From: Streptomyces sp. WMMB303
GTDB lineage: Bacteria > Actinomycetota > Actinomycetes > Streptomycetales > Streptomycetaceae
Direction of reading: 5' to 3'
Length of the DNA: 64,000 bases
Assembly: GCF_029351045.1 (NCBI RefSeq)
Contig: NZ_JARKIN010000001.1
Span: 3,146,001 to 3,210,000 of the forward strand
Every line of letters begins with the position of its first letter. The first letter of the stretch is position 1. Below, piece after piece: positions 45,277-54,035 of the stretch. Made by a program: the position numbers and the translations under genes. Below the pieces are notes generated by a model, which worked only from the letters and a program-made list of their open reading frames with translations, ran no database searches and was not told where the DNA came from.

Positions 45277-46265
45277 AAGACGAGTTTGATCGCCCAGTAG
45301 ATCACCGCCGCCGAGAAGGCGGCGGCCGGCATGGTGATGAACCAGCCGAGGATGATGTTCTTCGCGACTCCCCAGCGCACCGCGCTGACCCGCTTGGTGG
45401 CGCCGACACCCATGATCGCCGAAGTGATCACGTGGGTGGTCGAGATGGGCGCGTGGAACATGAAGGACGCGGAGTACATCACGGAGGCCGCGGTGGTCTC
45501 GGCCGCGAAACCCTGCGGCGGGTCGAGTTCGATGATCCGCCGGCCCAGGGTCCGCATGATGCGCCACCCGCCCGCGTAGGTGCCCAGCGACAGCATGGCG
45601 GCGCTGGCGAACTTGACCCAGATCGGGATCTCGTTGTGCTGCTGCACATCGGCGATGGTGAGCGCCATGACGACCACGCCCATGGTCTTCTGCGCGTCCT
45701 GGAGGCCGTGTCCGAGCGCCATCCCGGCCGCCGAGACGGTCTGCGCGATGCGGAATCCCCGCTTGGCCCGGTGCGGGTTCGCCCTGCGGAACATCCACAT
45801 GATGGCGCACATCACCAGATAGCCGACGAGCAGACCGACCAGCGGCGAGAGGAACATCGGGACGACGATCTTCCCGAAGACCCCCCACCAGTGCACCGCG
45901 ATGCTGCCGGCCAGCGCCGCGCCCACCAGACCGCCGAAGAGAGCGTGGCTGGAGGACGAGGGCAGTCCGTAATACCAGGTGATGAGGTTCCAGACGATGG
46001 CACCGACCAGGCCGGCGAACAGGATGGCCATGCCGCTGTCGCCGTGCGGGGTCTCGATCAGCCCCTCGCTCACGGTCTTGGCGACGCCGCTGCCGAGGAA
46101 GGCGCCCGCGAGGTTCATCACCGCAGCCATGGCCAGGGCAGCACGCGGGGTCAGCGCCCGGGTGGAGACCGACGTCGCGATGGCGTTCGCGGAGTCGTGG
46201 AAGCCGTTCGTATACGTGAAAAAGAGCGCGACACCGACGGTCACGATCAGCGCGAAGGTGTCCAC
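45270..46265 (-). CDS. pit: Pit-family inorganic phosphate transporter
   Basis: Low-affinity, proton- or metal-phosphate-coupled uptake permease, 331 aa with about ten TM segments. Duplicated PHO4 signatures: TNGFHDSANAIATSVSTRAL and ASFMFHAPISTTHVITSAIM, plus GLPSSSSHALFGGLVGA. Start ATG 46265. The DUF47 gene lies 6 bp upstream on the same strand, the usual partnership. Directly opposes the pst operon, so high- and low-affinity phosphate uptake are adjacent. Confidence 0.93.
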   Translation of the reverse strand: MDTFALIVTVGVALFFTYTNGFHDSANAIATSVSTRALTPRAALAMAAVMNLAGAFLGSGVAKTVSEGLIETPHGDSGMAILFAGLVGAIVWNLITWYYGLPSSSSHALFGGLVGAALAGSIAVHWWGVFGKIVVPMFLSPLVGLLVGYLVMCAIMWMFRRANPHRAKRGFRIAQTVSAAGMALGHGLQDAQKTMGVVVMALTIADVQQHNEIPIWVKFASAAMLSLGTYAGGWRIMRTLGRRIIELDPPQGFAAETTAASVMYSASFMFHAPISTTHVITSAIMGVGATKRVSAVRWGVAKNIILGWFITMPAAAFSAAVIYWAIKLVFG

Positions 46266-46271
46266 GGAACG

Positions 46272-46892
46272 TCAGGACTCCTTGACCGTGATGGTCTCGA
46301 CGGTGTTGGCCACGTGCTCGAACGCGTCGGCGGCCTCCTCCAGCACGTCCACGACCTGCTTGAGCTTCATGACCTCGATGGCGTCGTACTTGCCGTTGAA
46401 CAGATGGGCCAGCAGCTTGCGGTGGATCTGGTCGGCCTGGTTCTCCAGCCGATTGACCTCGATCCAGTACTCGGTGAGGTTGTCCATCGTCCGCAGGTTC
46501 GGCATGGCCTCGGCGGTCAGCTCGGCGGCCCGCGACAGCACCTCGATCTGCTGCTCGACCCCCTTGGGGAGCTCTTCGATCTGGTAGAGGACGACGAGGT
46601 CGACGGCCTCCTCCATGAAGTCCATGATGTCGTCGAGGGAGGACGCCAGGTTGTAGATGTCCTCGCGGTCGAACGGCGTGATGAAGGAGGAGTTGAGCTG
46701 GTGGAAGATCGCGTGCGTCGCGTCGTCCCCCGCGTGCTCCGCCGCGCGCATCCGTTCAGCGATCTCGGTGCGCGCGGAGGATTCAGCGCCGAGCAGTTCC
46801 ATGAGGAGCTTGGAGCCGGTCACGATGTTGTCCGCGGAGGCCGCGAACATGTCGTAGAAGCTCGTCTCCCTGGGGGTCAGACGAAAGCGCAC
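46272..46892 (-). CDS. DUF47 (PhoU-like) Pit accessory protein
   Basis: A 206-aa helical-bundle protein (PRETSFYDMFAASADNIVTG, FITPFDREDIYNLASSLDDI, MDFMEEAVDLVVLYQ). DUF47 proteins are PhoU-like and are encoded next to pit genes, where they are thought to modulate the transporter. GTG 46890-46892 was chosen because upstream sequence falls into the intergenic region. Divergent from csoR. Confidence 0.88.
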   Translation of the reverse strand: MRFRLTPRETSFYDMFAASADNIVTGSKLLMELLGAESSARTEIAERMRAAEHAGDDATHAIFHQLNSSFITPFDREDIYNLASSLDDIMDFMEEAVDLVVLYQIEELPKGVEQQIEVLSRAAELTAEAMPNLRTMDNLTEYWIEVNRLENQADQIHRKLLAHLFNGKYDAIEVMKLKQVVDVLEEAADAFEHVANTVETITVKES

Positions 46893-47025
46893 TGGGGGTC
46901 CTCGGGGTGCATCGATGACGGTCTCGTTGATGCTAGGCGCATCATCCGGCCACGGCGAACCGGCGTCCCCAGTGTCACCCATGGAGACTCGCGCTCCGAA
47001 CCGGGCTCCGAGAAGTCCGGTATCA

Positions 47026-47044
47026 TATACCCGTCAGGGGTATC
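47026..47044. promoter_or_regulatory. CsoR-type operator
   Basis: Inverted pair ATACCC (47027-47032) and GGGTAT (47038-47043) around a 5-bp spacer, inside a longer GGTATCATATACCC-GTCA-GGGGTATC. G/C-tract pseudo-palindromes with flanking TA are typical CsoR sites. It lies about 60 bp before csoR. Confidence 0.7.
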
Positions 47045-47099
47045 AAGGCCCCGGTATTACGGGCCCGACCGCCCCTCACCACCCACCTGGGAGGACCGC

Positions 47100-47534
47100 A
47101 TGACGTCGCCGCAGAGCACACCGGACACAGCGGAGACCGTGACGCCGAACACGGACCCGGCCGGTCCGGCGGGCTCCGACGCCGCGACGACAGCCCCCGG
47201 GACCGTGGCCCAGGCCACCTCGCAGTGCTGCTCGGCCCACGCGGCCACCGGCGAGCACGGCTACACCAAGCACAAGGAAGCCCACGTCAAGCGGCTGCGC
47301 CGGATCGAGGGCCAGATCCGCGGCCTGCAGCGCATGGTGGACGAGGACGTCTACTGCATCGACATACTCACCCAGGTCTCCGCATCCACCAAGGCCCTGC
47401 AGTCCTTCGCGCTCCAGCTCCTCGAGGAGCACCTGCGGCACTGCGTCGCCCACGCCGCGCTGGACGGCGGCGCCGAGATGGACGCCAAGGTCGAGGAGGC
47501 CACCGCCGCCATCGCCCGCCTGCTGCGCACCTGA
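47100..47534 (+). CDS. csoR: Copper-sensing repressor CsoR
   Basis: A 144-aa DUF156/CsoR-family repressor. The helical core shows the Cu(I) ligands: Cys in DEDVYCIDILTQVSA, and His-x3-Cys in EEHLRHCVAHAAL (Cys-His-Cys set), with RRIEGQIRGLQRMV as the DNA-facing helix. A disordered Thr/Pro/Ala-rich N-terminal extension of about 55 residues contains a further Cys-Cys (SQCCSAH). ATG 47100 has RBS GGGAGGA. No copper exporter follows directly, so target genes may lie elsewhere. Confidence 0.9.
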   Translation: MTSPQSTPDTAETVTPNTDPAGPAGSDAATTAPGTVAQATSQCCSAHAATGEHGYTKHKEAHVKRLRRIEGQIRGLQRMVDEDVYCIDILTQVSASTKALQSFALQLLEEHLRHCVAHAALDGGAEMDAKVEEATAAIARLLRT

Positions 47535-47758
47535 GCAACCACCGTCCCCGCCGTCGGCCGTCCCCGCATGGCCGCCTGCCCCAGGCCGCCCGCGCCGGCG
47601 AGGAGCCGTCGGGGGAACCGCGGGAGACCACGGAGCGCCGGCGGACAGGGAATCTGCGATCCGGTCCCGGAGTTCCCCGCGGGCCGGCTCGGAGCAGCCG
47701 GGGCCGAATGCTGCGGCCCCGACACCCGAACCGCTCCCTCAGCGGGCGGACGCCTCCG

Positions 47759-47983
47759 TCAGCAGGCGGACGAGCGGGGCACCTCATCGAACCCGTCCGC
47801 CGCGCGCCGCAGCACCTCGTCGATCCGGGCCGCGCTCAGCGGCCCCTCAGCGGCGGACGCGGCGATCATCAGTTCGCCGCACAGCTCGATCTCGGCGAGA
47901 GCCACGTGGTCCTGCATCAGCGAACGCCGTCGGCAGCGGCCCCCACGGCCGTCGCCCCTGCCGTCACGCTTCGGTACGGGCAC
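47759..47983 (-). CDS. Small conserved hypothetical protein
   Basis: A 74-aa protein with a basic N-terminal part (PKRDGRGDGRGGRCRRR) and a helical C-terminal part (DHVALAEIELCGELMIAASA, then RIDEVLRRAADGF). GTG 47983 has a good RBS (GGGAGG, 6 bases upstream). The ALAEIxLxxELxIAAS pattern recurs in streptomycete small proteins, as I recall. Function unknown. Confidence 0.68.
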   Translation of the reverse strand: MPVPKRDGRGDGRGGRCRRRSLMQDHVALAEIELCGELMIAASAAEGPLSAARIDEVLRRAADGFDEVPRSSAC

Positions 47984-48137
47984 ACGTATCACCTCCCGTG
48001 CTGCACGGATCCACCGGGCGGAGCGCCGCGGCCGGGCCTCGGCCCAGCCCCCCAGCCTAGGGAGGCGGCCGCCCGGGCGCATGGCACTTCCGAATCATTT
48101 ACCGGTACGGCATCGCACCCACCGCGTCCGCCGACCG

Positions 48138-49010
48138 CTACGGCGCGGCGATCCGGCCCGTCCAGATGTCGCCGGGTTCCGGCATCCTGATCCGCACCCG
48201 CGTACCGAAGTCGTGCAGTTCCGTCGTCGAGGTGACCGTGTAGTCCGCGTCCGGGGGGCTGTCCGGGCCCGCGCCGAAGTCGAAGCGGTGCCGGACCTTC
48301 CGCAGTCGCGCCTGCGCGTCCAGATAGGCGTCGAACGGCACCGAGTGACCGGAGAACCCTTTCTCCGCCGCCCGCAACTGGCGCCGCGCCCGCGAAGGCG
48401 CCCCCGCCGCCGCCCGCTCGATGTCGACCAGGCCGCTGTAGTGCCACACCCGGGTGCCGCCCAGCTCGGCCACCCCCTCGTAGGCCACCCGGCGCGCGCC
48501 CCGCAGCAGTTGGGCGGCGGTGACCGGATCGGTCGCACCACCCGTCACCAGATTCCCGTCCGGCAGTGCGGTGGTGTCCACCCGCACCCACTTGTCGGCC
48601 GGCACCCCCGCGCGGTTGCGCATGTAGAGAGCGCCCGGCGCGATCAGCTCGCGCACCCGCCTGCGCTCCCCCGGCAGCGCCCCGTCCGTACCGGGCGGCA
48701 GGGTGACCCGGAGCCGCCCGGTACGGGCAGCCAGATCGAACGCGCCGCTGCCCTCGATGGTGACCCGGGTATGGCCGCTGACCATCTCCATCGCCGTCCG
48801 CACCCGCGCCGTCCCCGCGCGAGCCAGCTCGTCGGCCGCAGCCGCCACGGCGGCACGGCCGGGCCGTGCGGGCCCGGCAGCGGGCGGCCCGGCGGTCACC
48901 ACCGCTCCCTCGCCCGAGCACCCGGCCGACAGGAGCAGCACCGCCCCGAGCGCCGTCACCGCGAGCGGGGCGGACGCCCTGCCCCCTCGGATGTGCCGAC
49001 GCACTGCCAT
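48138..49010 (-). CDS. LolA/LppX-like lipoprotein
   Basis: A 290-aa secreted lipoprotein: signal peptide with lipobox LLLSAGC. The mature protein is beta-rich with GAFDLAARTGRLRVTLPPGT, GALYMRNRAGVPADKWVRVD, VWHYSGLVDIERA, DAYLDAQARLRKVRHRFDF. This half-barrel pattern resembles the LppX/LprG-type lipid-binding lipoproteins. Ligand unknown. Start ATG 49008-49010. Confidence 0.75.
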   Translation of the reverse strand: MAVRRHIRGGRASAPLAVTALGAVLLLSAGCSGEGAVVTAGPPAAGPARPGRAAVAAAADELARAGTARVRTAMEMVSGHTRVTIEGSGAFDLAARTGRLRVTLPPGTDGALPGERRRVRELIAPGALYMRNRAGVPADKWVRVDTTALPDGNLVTGGATDPVTAAQLLRGARRVAYEGVAELGGTRVWHYSGLVDIERAAAGAPSRARRQLRAAEKGFSGHSVPFDAYLDAQARLRKVRHRFDFGAGPDSPPDADYTVTSTTELHDFGTRVRIRMPEPGDIWTGRIAAP

Positions 49011-49123
49011 CTAGCCGACCCCTCGCTCCCGGTCGCCGCCGTACCGGTTTCCCGGGCCGGTCCGGATCCGACCGTTCAACGAGCCCCCTGGGAAGCCCGT
49101 CACGGTCCGCGTACGGTGGTCAC

Positions 49124-49366
49124 GTGCGAGAGCTAGCTCCCGAACACCAGCCGGACCCGGCCCATCCGACGGCGGCCGCGGCGCCGCACGGCACGTCGCT
49201 CACGGAACGGGGCTCCTTCTGCTCCGCCGCGTGCGCCTGCGGCTGGCGCGGACCCGCCCGCCGGGCCCGCGACCGCGCCCGGGAGGACAGCCACGCGCAT
49301 CTGCGGGACCAGGGCGCCTCCGACACGGCAGTGCCCCCGCCGGACGGTGCGGCGGGGGCACTGTAG
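49124..49366 (+). CDS. Small protein with Cys-rich motif
   Basis: An 80-aa protein with ERGSFCSAACACGWRGPARR, a possible metal-binding Cys cluster, then a helical part (ARDRAREDSHAHLRDQGA). GTG 49124 is the only good start. Similar streptomycete small proteins carry the same CxxxCxCGWRGPAR block, as I recall. Function unknown. Confidence 0.62.
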   Translation: MRELAPEHQPDPAHPTAAAAPHGTSLTERGSFCSAACACGWRGPARRARDRAREDSHAHLRDQGASDTAVPPPDGAAGAL

Positions 49367-49479
49367 GAGCTTCGTTCCCGGGGCCAGGTTCCAGGGCCCG
49401 GCCCTCGGCGGTACGGGCGGCCCGGGACGGTGTCAGGACCGCTTCACCGGACGCAGGACCGCAGGACCGCAGGGCCGCT

Positions 49480-50196
49480 TCAGGCGGCCAGGTCACGGTC
49501 CCCGGTACGGCGCGGCTCCTCACGGCTGCGGCGGCGGCCCACCGCCCGGCTGCCCGCGGCACCCACCGCGGCAGCAGCGGCACCCGCCCACAGCAGCGTC
49601 TCCAGGCGCGAGTTCCGGGCCGCGCCCCGCACCACCGGGGTCAGGGCCCACATCGCGACGGGGGCGAGGAGCAGCGCCACGGCGGTGCCCAGGGCGAGTC
49701 CGCCGATGACGTCGGTGGGGTAGTGCACTCCCATGTAGACGCGGCAGAAACCCTCCAGGAGGGCCAGCGCGATCGCGACGAGACCGGGCTTGCGCTGGAC
49801 CATGAAGAGGCCGACGGCGATGGCCATGGTGAGCGTGGCGTGGTCGCTCACGAAGGAGAAGTCCGTCTTGCCCGCGACGAGGGGCTCCACGCTCTTGTGC
49901 TCCAGGAAGGGTCTCGGCCGCTCCACCAGGCCACGGATGGGGATGTTGAGCGCGAGCGCGATCAGCGCCGCCACCGGGGACCAGATGAGTCCGGCGAAGC
50001 CGCCGAGTGCCTCCTCCCTGCTCTCCCGCTTGCGCGTCACGCCCCACCAGGCCCACAGGGCCAGTACGACGAGTCCAGCGGCGATGCCGTACTCCCCGAT
50101 GTACTCCATGACCCGGTCGGCCCAGGCGGGTGCGTCCTTGGCCAGCCCGTTGATCTCGTAGAGCAGTTCGACATCAGGGTTGTCCCAGAGTGCCAT
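49480..50196 (-). CDS. PAP2-family membrane phosphatase
   Basis: A 238-aa lipid phosphatase-type protein with about five TM segments. Family motifs: IRGLVERPRPF (KxxxxxxRP), FVSDHATLTMAIA (PSGH variant with SDHA), and RVYMGVHYPTDVIGGLALG (SRxxxxxHxxxD). All catalytic residues are present although the PSGH motif is changed. Likely acts on a polyprenyl pyrophosphate or phosphatidic acid. ATG 50194-50196. A hydrophobic region continues after the last motif. Confidence 0.87.
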   Translation of the reverse strand: MALWDNPDVELLYEINGLAKDAPAWADRVMEYIGEYGIAAGLVVLALWAWWGVTRKRESREEALGGFAGLIWSPVAALIALALNIPIRGLVERPRPFLEHKSVEPLVAGKTDFSFVSDHATLTMAIAVGLFMVQRKPGLVAIALALLEGFCRVYMGVHYPTDVIGGLALGTAVALLLAPVAMWALTPVVRGAARNSRLETLLWAGAAAAAVGAAGSRAVGRRRSREEPRRTGDRDLAA

Positions 50197-50454
50197 CGTG
50201 GTGCGGCCCCTCACTTCGGCTGTGTGCTCGTCGCTGGATCTGCGCTGACGACCCCCCGTGGTCGCGGTGCGGAAGTCCCATTCCGTGGAGAAAAACGCGC
50301 TGCGTCAGGTGAACCGTTCCGTTCTTACCGAACGATCACCAGGACGTTACCCAAGGGTGACCCATATACGCAGCTCAGGGCCTGTGCCTCACGGATTGTT
50401 GACGTAATCCGTGCGCTGCGCACACACGTCCATCGGGACCGCGCCCACCCGAGG

Positions 50455-51432
50455 TCACCCGGCGCTCGGCCGGGTCGCCCCGAAGTAGTCAGGAGTGTCG
50501 ATGGGGTCGTAGCGAATCTTGGCCCCCGTATAGGGAGCGTTGATCATCTTGCCACCCCCGACATAGATGCCCACATGGTGGATGGAGCGGGAGTTGGTCA
50601 GGTCGGAGGCGAAGAACACCAGGTCCCCGGGGAGGAGTTCACCGCGCTTGGGGTGCGGACCGGCGTCGTACTGGTCGTTGGCCACCCGCGGCAGTTCGAC
50701 ACCCACCTTCGCGTACGCCGCCTTCGTCAGACCGGAGCAGTCGAACCGGCCGCCCTGCGCCGCCGTACCGTTGCCGCCCCACAGATACGGGGTGCCCAGC
50801 TTGCTCTGCGCGAAGCTGATCGCTCCCGCACCCTGCTTGGTGGGGCTGAGCCGACCGGTGGGTGCGGCGAAACTCTGCTCCATCCTGCGGATGGTGGCCA
50901 CGTAGTTCTTCGTCTCGCTGTAGGGAGGCACCCCGCCGTACTTGATCACCGCGTACGGACCCGCGTTGTACGCGGCCAGCATGTTGTCCGTGGCGTTTCC
51001 GGCCACGTCCTTGACGTTCGAGGCGAGCTTGCAGTCATAGTTCGCCGCCGACGGGATGGCGTCCTCCGGATCGTGCACATCCCGCTTGCCGTCCCCGTTG
51101 GCGTCCAGCCCGTGCGTCGCCCAGGTGGCCGGGATGAACTGGGCTATCCCCTGCGCCTTCGCCGGGCTCTGCGCATCGGGGTTGAACCCGCTCTCCTGCT
51201 TGAGCTGCGCGGCCAGCAGCGCCGGGTTGAGCGCCGGGCACTTGTTGCCCCACTTCTGGATGAGCTCCGCGTAGGCGGCCGGCACGGCCCCCTTGGCGAG
51301 GGAGACGGCGCCACCCCCGGCCAGCAGGCTCGCCGAGGCCGCGTAGGTACCCACCACCAGCAGCGCGACGAACAGGGACAACAGCCCCCCTCCACCACCG
51401 ACCGCCAGCAGCAGTGCTCTTCTACGGCGCAC
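50455..51432 (-). CDS. Lytic transglycosylase plus NlpC/P60 hydrolase
   Basis: Bifunctional peptidoglycan hydrolase, 325 aa. One N-terminal TM anchor (LLSLFVALLVVGTYAASASL), a transglycosylase domain with catalytic Glu in AAQLKQESGFNPDAQSPAKA and AQGIAQFIPATWATHGLDAN, then NlpC/P60 with Cys in GGRFDCSGLTKAAYAKVG and His in SIHHVGIYVGGGKMINAP. GTG 51430-51432 has RBS GGGGAGG. VirB1-like enzymes of this build open the wall for secretion or conjugation machines; it is divergent from the secretion-like operon at 51.8 kb. Confidence 0.87.
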   Translation of the reverse strand: MRRRRALLLAVGGGGGLLSLFVALLVVGTYAASASLLAGGGAVSLAKGAVPAAYAELIQKWGNKCPALNPALLAAQLKQESGFNPDAQSPAKAQGIAQFIPATWATHGLDANGDGKRDVHDPEDAIPSAANYDCKLASNVKDVAGNATDNMLAAYNAGPYAVIKYGGVPPYSETKNYVATIRRMEQSFAAPTGRLSPTKQGAGAISFAQSKLGTPYLWGGNGTAAQGGRFDCSGLTKAAYAKVGVELPRVANDQYDAGPHPKRGELLPGDLVFFASDLTNSRSIHHVGIYVGGGKMINAPYTGAKIRYDPIDTPDYFGATRPSAG

Positions 51433-51824
51433 TCCCCAAACCTCCCCCACAGGCAACCAGTTCGCTCACGCCGACCAACCGTCTCCATCATTCCAGGCCG
51501 ATCCCCCGAGCGGAACGGCGGACAGCGGGCGCGGAGGCGGACCGCGGCCGCAGCCCCACCCCGCCCCCGTCCCATCAGGGGCGCACAGAGGCACACCTGT
51601 GCGCCCGCTGCCCCACGGCCCGCCGCCGTGCTCGTGGCACGTAGCCCGTAGCCCGTAGCCCGTGGAGCAGGGCCTCCCGGCCCGGAACGGCCCGCACCAC
51701 GCCACCGGCCACCCGGTGCGGCCCCGATCCGGGACCAGTTCGGGCAAGCGGGACGCTCCGGCTGTCACCGGGCCGTGGCACAATCCGTCAGAGACAAACC
51801 TTGAAACTAGGCGGTGAGTTCACC
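51433..51824. other. Divergent promoter region with short tandem repeat
   Basis: About 390 bp between the wall hydrolase and the secretion-like operon. It contains GTAGCCC repeated three times (51641-51661). It must hold promoters for both directions. No coding frame can be supported. Confidence 0.5.
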
Positions 51825-52133
51825 ATGTTCCTGGCGGCCGACAAAGGCGATATCACCACCATCATCGGCGGGATCGCCCCGGACTGGGGCCCGTTCGGCT
51901 CGCTGGGCCACGAGGCCAGGGTGATGATCGAGGTCATCATGGCGGTGGCCATCCTGCTCTGCCTCGGCATCGCCATCTGGGGCGCGGCCAAGCAGCGGAT
52001 CGGCGCCACGGCGCTCCGCGACACCTTCAGCGCCGAACAGGGCAAGGGCCTGATCGTCGCCGGCCTCACCGGCGTCTTCATCATCGGCTCGCTCGGCACC
52101 CTGTTCACCATCGTCTACGGCATGGCGGTCTGA
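51825..52133 (+). CDS. Small two-TM protein, possible pilin-like subunit
   Basis: A 102-aa protein with a TM segment (VMIEVIMAVAILLCLGIAIW), a polar loop (AKQRIGATALRDTFSAEQG) and a second TM segment (GLIVAGLTGVFIIGSLGTLF). Two hydrophobic helices with a short loop resemble VirB2/TrbC-type pilins, though there is no long cleavable leader. ATG 51825 is used with GGTGAG upstream. First gene of the secretion-like group. The pilin role is inferred from context. Confidence 0.6.
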   Translation: MFLAADKGDITTIIGGIAPDWGPFGSLGHEARVMIEVIMAVAILLCLGIAIWGAAKQRIGATALRDTFSAEQGKGLIVAGLTGVFIIGSLGTLFTIVYGMAV

Positions 52134-52228
52134 GAGCCGAGCACAGCGGAGCACACGGAAACCGCTCCGCCCCGACACATCGGCGCCCCCGTGCGCCCGC
52201 ACACCCGCGCCCGCACACGAGGAGCTCC

Positions 52229-52879
52229 ATGGACATCGTGAACCCCGCCCTCGACGACTACCTACTGGCCCACTGCACGCCGGCCGACGACATCCTGCGC
52301 GACCTCGTCGAGGAGACCCACGCGCGAGTGCCGGACTACCCCACCATGCAGATCACGCACGACGAGGGCGAATTCCTCACCATGCTCGTGCGACTCACCG
52401 GCGCCAGGACCGCGGTCGAGATCGGCGTGTTCACCGGATACTCCTCCCTCTGCATCGCCCGCGGCCTGCCCGCCGACGGCCGGCTGATCGCCTGCGACGT
52501 CTCCGAGGAGTGGACGTCCATCGCCCGCCGCTACTGGGAGCGCGCCGGCCTCGCCGACCGCATCGAACTGCACCTCGCCCCGGCCGCCGACACCCTGGCC
52601 GACCTGCCCCAGGAGCCGTTCGTGGACTTCGCGTTCATCGACGCGGACAAGGTCGGCTACCCGGCGTACTACGAGGCGCTGGTGCCCCTGCTGCGCCCCG
52701 GTGGGCTGATCGTGCTGGACAACGTGCTGCGCGGCGGCAGGGTCGTCGACCCCGCCGCCCAGGACGACGCGGACCTGGCCATCCGCCGGATCAACGACAC
52801 CATCACCGCGGACGCCCGCATGGAGTCCGTCATGCTCCCCCTCCGCGACGGCGTCACCCTGGCCCGCAAGCGCGCCTGA
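52229..52879 (+). CDS. Class I SAM-dependent O-methyltransferase
   Basis: A 216-aa methyltransferase of the caffeoyl-CoA/catechol O-methyltransferase group. SAM motif AVEIGVFTGYSSLCIARGL, acidic DVSEEW, metal site region VDFAFIDADKVGYPAYYEAL, and GLIVLDNVLRGGRVVDPA. RBS GAGGAG precedes ATG 52229. It lies between the pilin-like and VirB8-like genes on the same strand, which is unusual for a secretion locus. Confidence 0.88.
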   Translation: MDIVNPALDDYLLAHCTPADDILRDLVEETHARVPDYPTMQITHDEGEFLTMLVRLTGARTAVEIGVFTGYSSLCIARGLPADGRLIACDVSEEWTSIARRYWERAGLADRIELHLAPAADTLADLPQEPFVDFAFIDADKVGYPAYYEALVPLLRPGGLIVLDNVLRGGRVVDPAAQDDADLAIRRINDTITADARMESVMLPLRDGVTLARKRA

Positions 52880-53159
52880 CGGCACCGAGGCGGCAGCGGC
52901 CGGCACGGCGGGTCGGCACGGTCACCGCCCGGCGGACTGCGCACCGGGGGCGCACGGACGCGCGGACGTCCCACACTCCGCACCCGGAACCGCCCCATGA
53001 GCGGCCCGGACACGGGCGGCACACCGGCGCGATGTTCGAAATGCTGCTATCCACCTGGCTTGCAGACGGCACATGCGCGGCGCGACCCCGCTACCGTCAT
53101 CTGAGGAGACAATGCAGTGACGGCAGTTGAGCGACAGAGGTCGAGGGGGCCAGGCCGGC

Positions 53160-54035
53160 ATGAACATCGGCGGCGGCGAGTACGACGCGCGTACCCGCAC
53201 CAGCGAAGGCGTGCCCGGCGCCCGTGAAGGCGCACGGACAACGACTCGAACACGCCTGCCCGGCGGCGACGGAGGCGGCGGCAACCGCCCGTCCAACCGC
53301 CCCGGTCGGAGCCTGGTGACAGTCGTCGCCGTGGTCGTCCTGCTCATCGCCGCCATCGCCTTCGCCAACCGCGGTGGCGGCGGCGAGGGCGGCGGCGGAG
53401 GCGGTGCCGCCTCCGACAACAAGAACGACGCCGCAGCCGGCGCCCGCCCCACGGCCCCCTCAGGTGAAAAACCTGTGAAGAATTCCCCCGGCGCCCTCGC
53501 CTCCGGCTTCGCCCACGACGATCAGGGAGCGCAGAGCGCCGCGGCGAACTACGCGGTGGCGTTGGGTGGGGAAGAGATGTTCACCTCCGCGTCACGCGAC
53601 AAACTCGTGGATTCCATCTACGCGCCGAGCGTCGCAGACGCCCGGAAGGCCGACTTCGACAAGACCTACGGCGACCCGGGCTTTCTGCAGAAGGTCGGCC
53701 TCGACAAGACAGGCAAAGCCCCTGAGGACACGACGTTCGTAGCACGCACGACTCCGGTGGGCGCCAAGGTGATCGATTTCAGCGACAAGAAGGCCAGAGT
53801 CGCGGTCTGGTACTCCGGCCTCTTCGGCTTGGCCGGAGAGGGCTCGAAACGCCCCGTGACCGAGAGTTGGTACACCACCACTTTCGAATTGTCATGGGTG
53901 AAGGACGATTGGAAGGTCACGGACTTCAAGCAGAAGGACGGGCCCACACCGATCGGCAAGGACCAAGCGGCATCGTCGGCCGACGAGATGGCCGACGCGG
54001 TGAAGGGGTTCGGAGGGTTCACATATGCCCGGTAA
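53160..54035 (+). CDS. VirB8-like single-pass protein
   Basis: A 291-aa protein: disordered N-terminus, one TM segment (LVTVVAVVVLLIAAIAFANR), a Gly-rich linker, then an extracytoplasmic domain (SAAANYAVALGGEEMFTSAS, VAVWYSGLFGLAGEG, TTTFELSWVKDDWKVTDFKQ) like the NTF2-like domain of VirB8/TcpC. Codons from about 53,460 on are less GC-rich than in neighbouring genes. ATG 53160 was chosen with GAGGGGG upstream. Overlaps the next gene by 11 bp. Confidence 0.68.
   Translation: MNIGGGEYDARTRTSEGVPGAREGARTTTRTRLPGGDGGGGNRPSNRPGRSLVTVVAVVVLLIAAIAFANRGGGGEGGGGGGAASDNKNDAAAGARPTAPSGEKPVKNSPGALASGFAHDDQGAQSAAANYAVALGGEEMFTSASRDKLVDSIYAPSVADARKADFDKTYGDPGFLQKVGLDKTGKAPEDTTFVARTTPVGAKVIDFSDKKARVAVWYSGLFGLAGEGSKRPVTESWYTTTFELSWVKDDWKVTDFKQKDGPTPIGKDQAASSADEMADAVKGFGGFTYAR

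Noticed and set aside
44553..47099. A very long plus-strand frame running from pstB to csoR
   Set aside because: Only its last 144 codons are a real gene (csoR); the rest is antisense to pit and DUF47 or lies in pstB out of frame.
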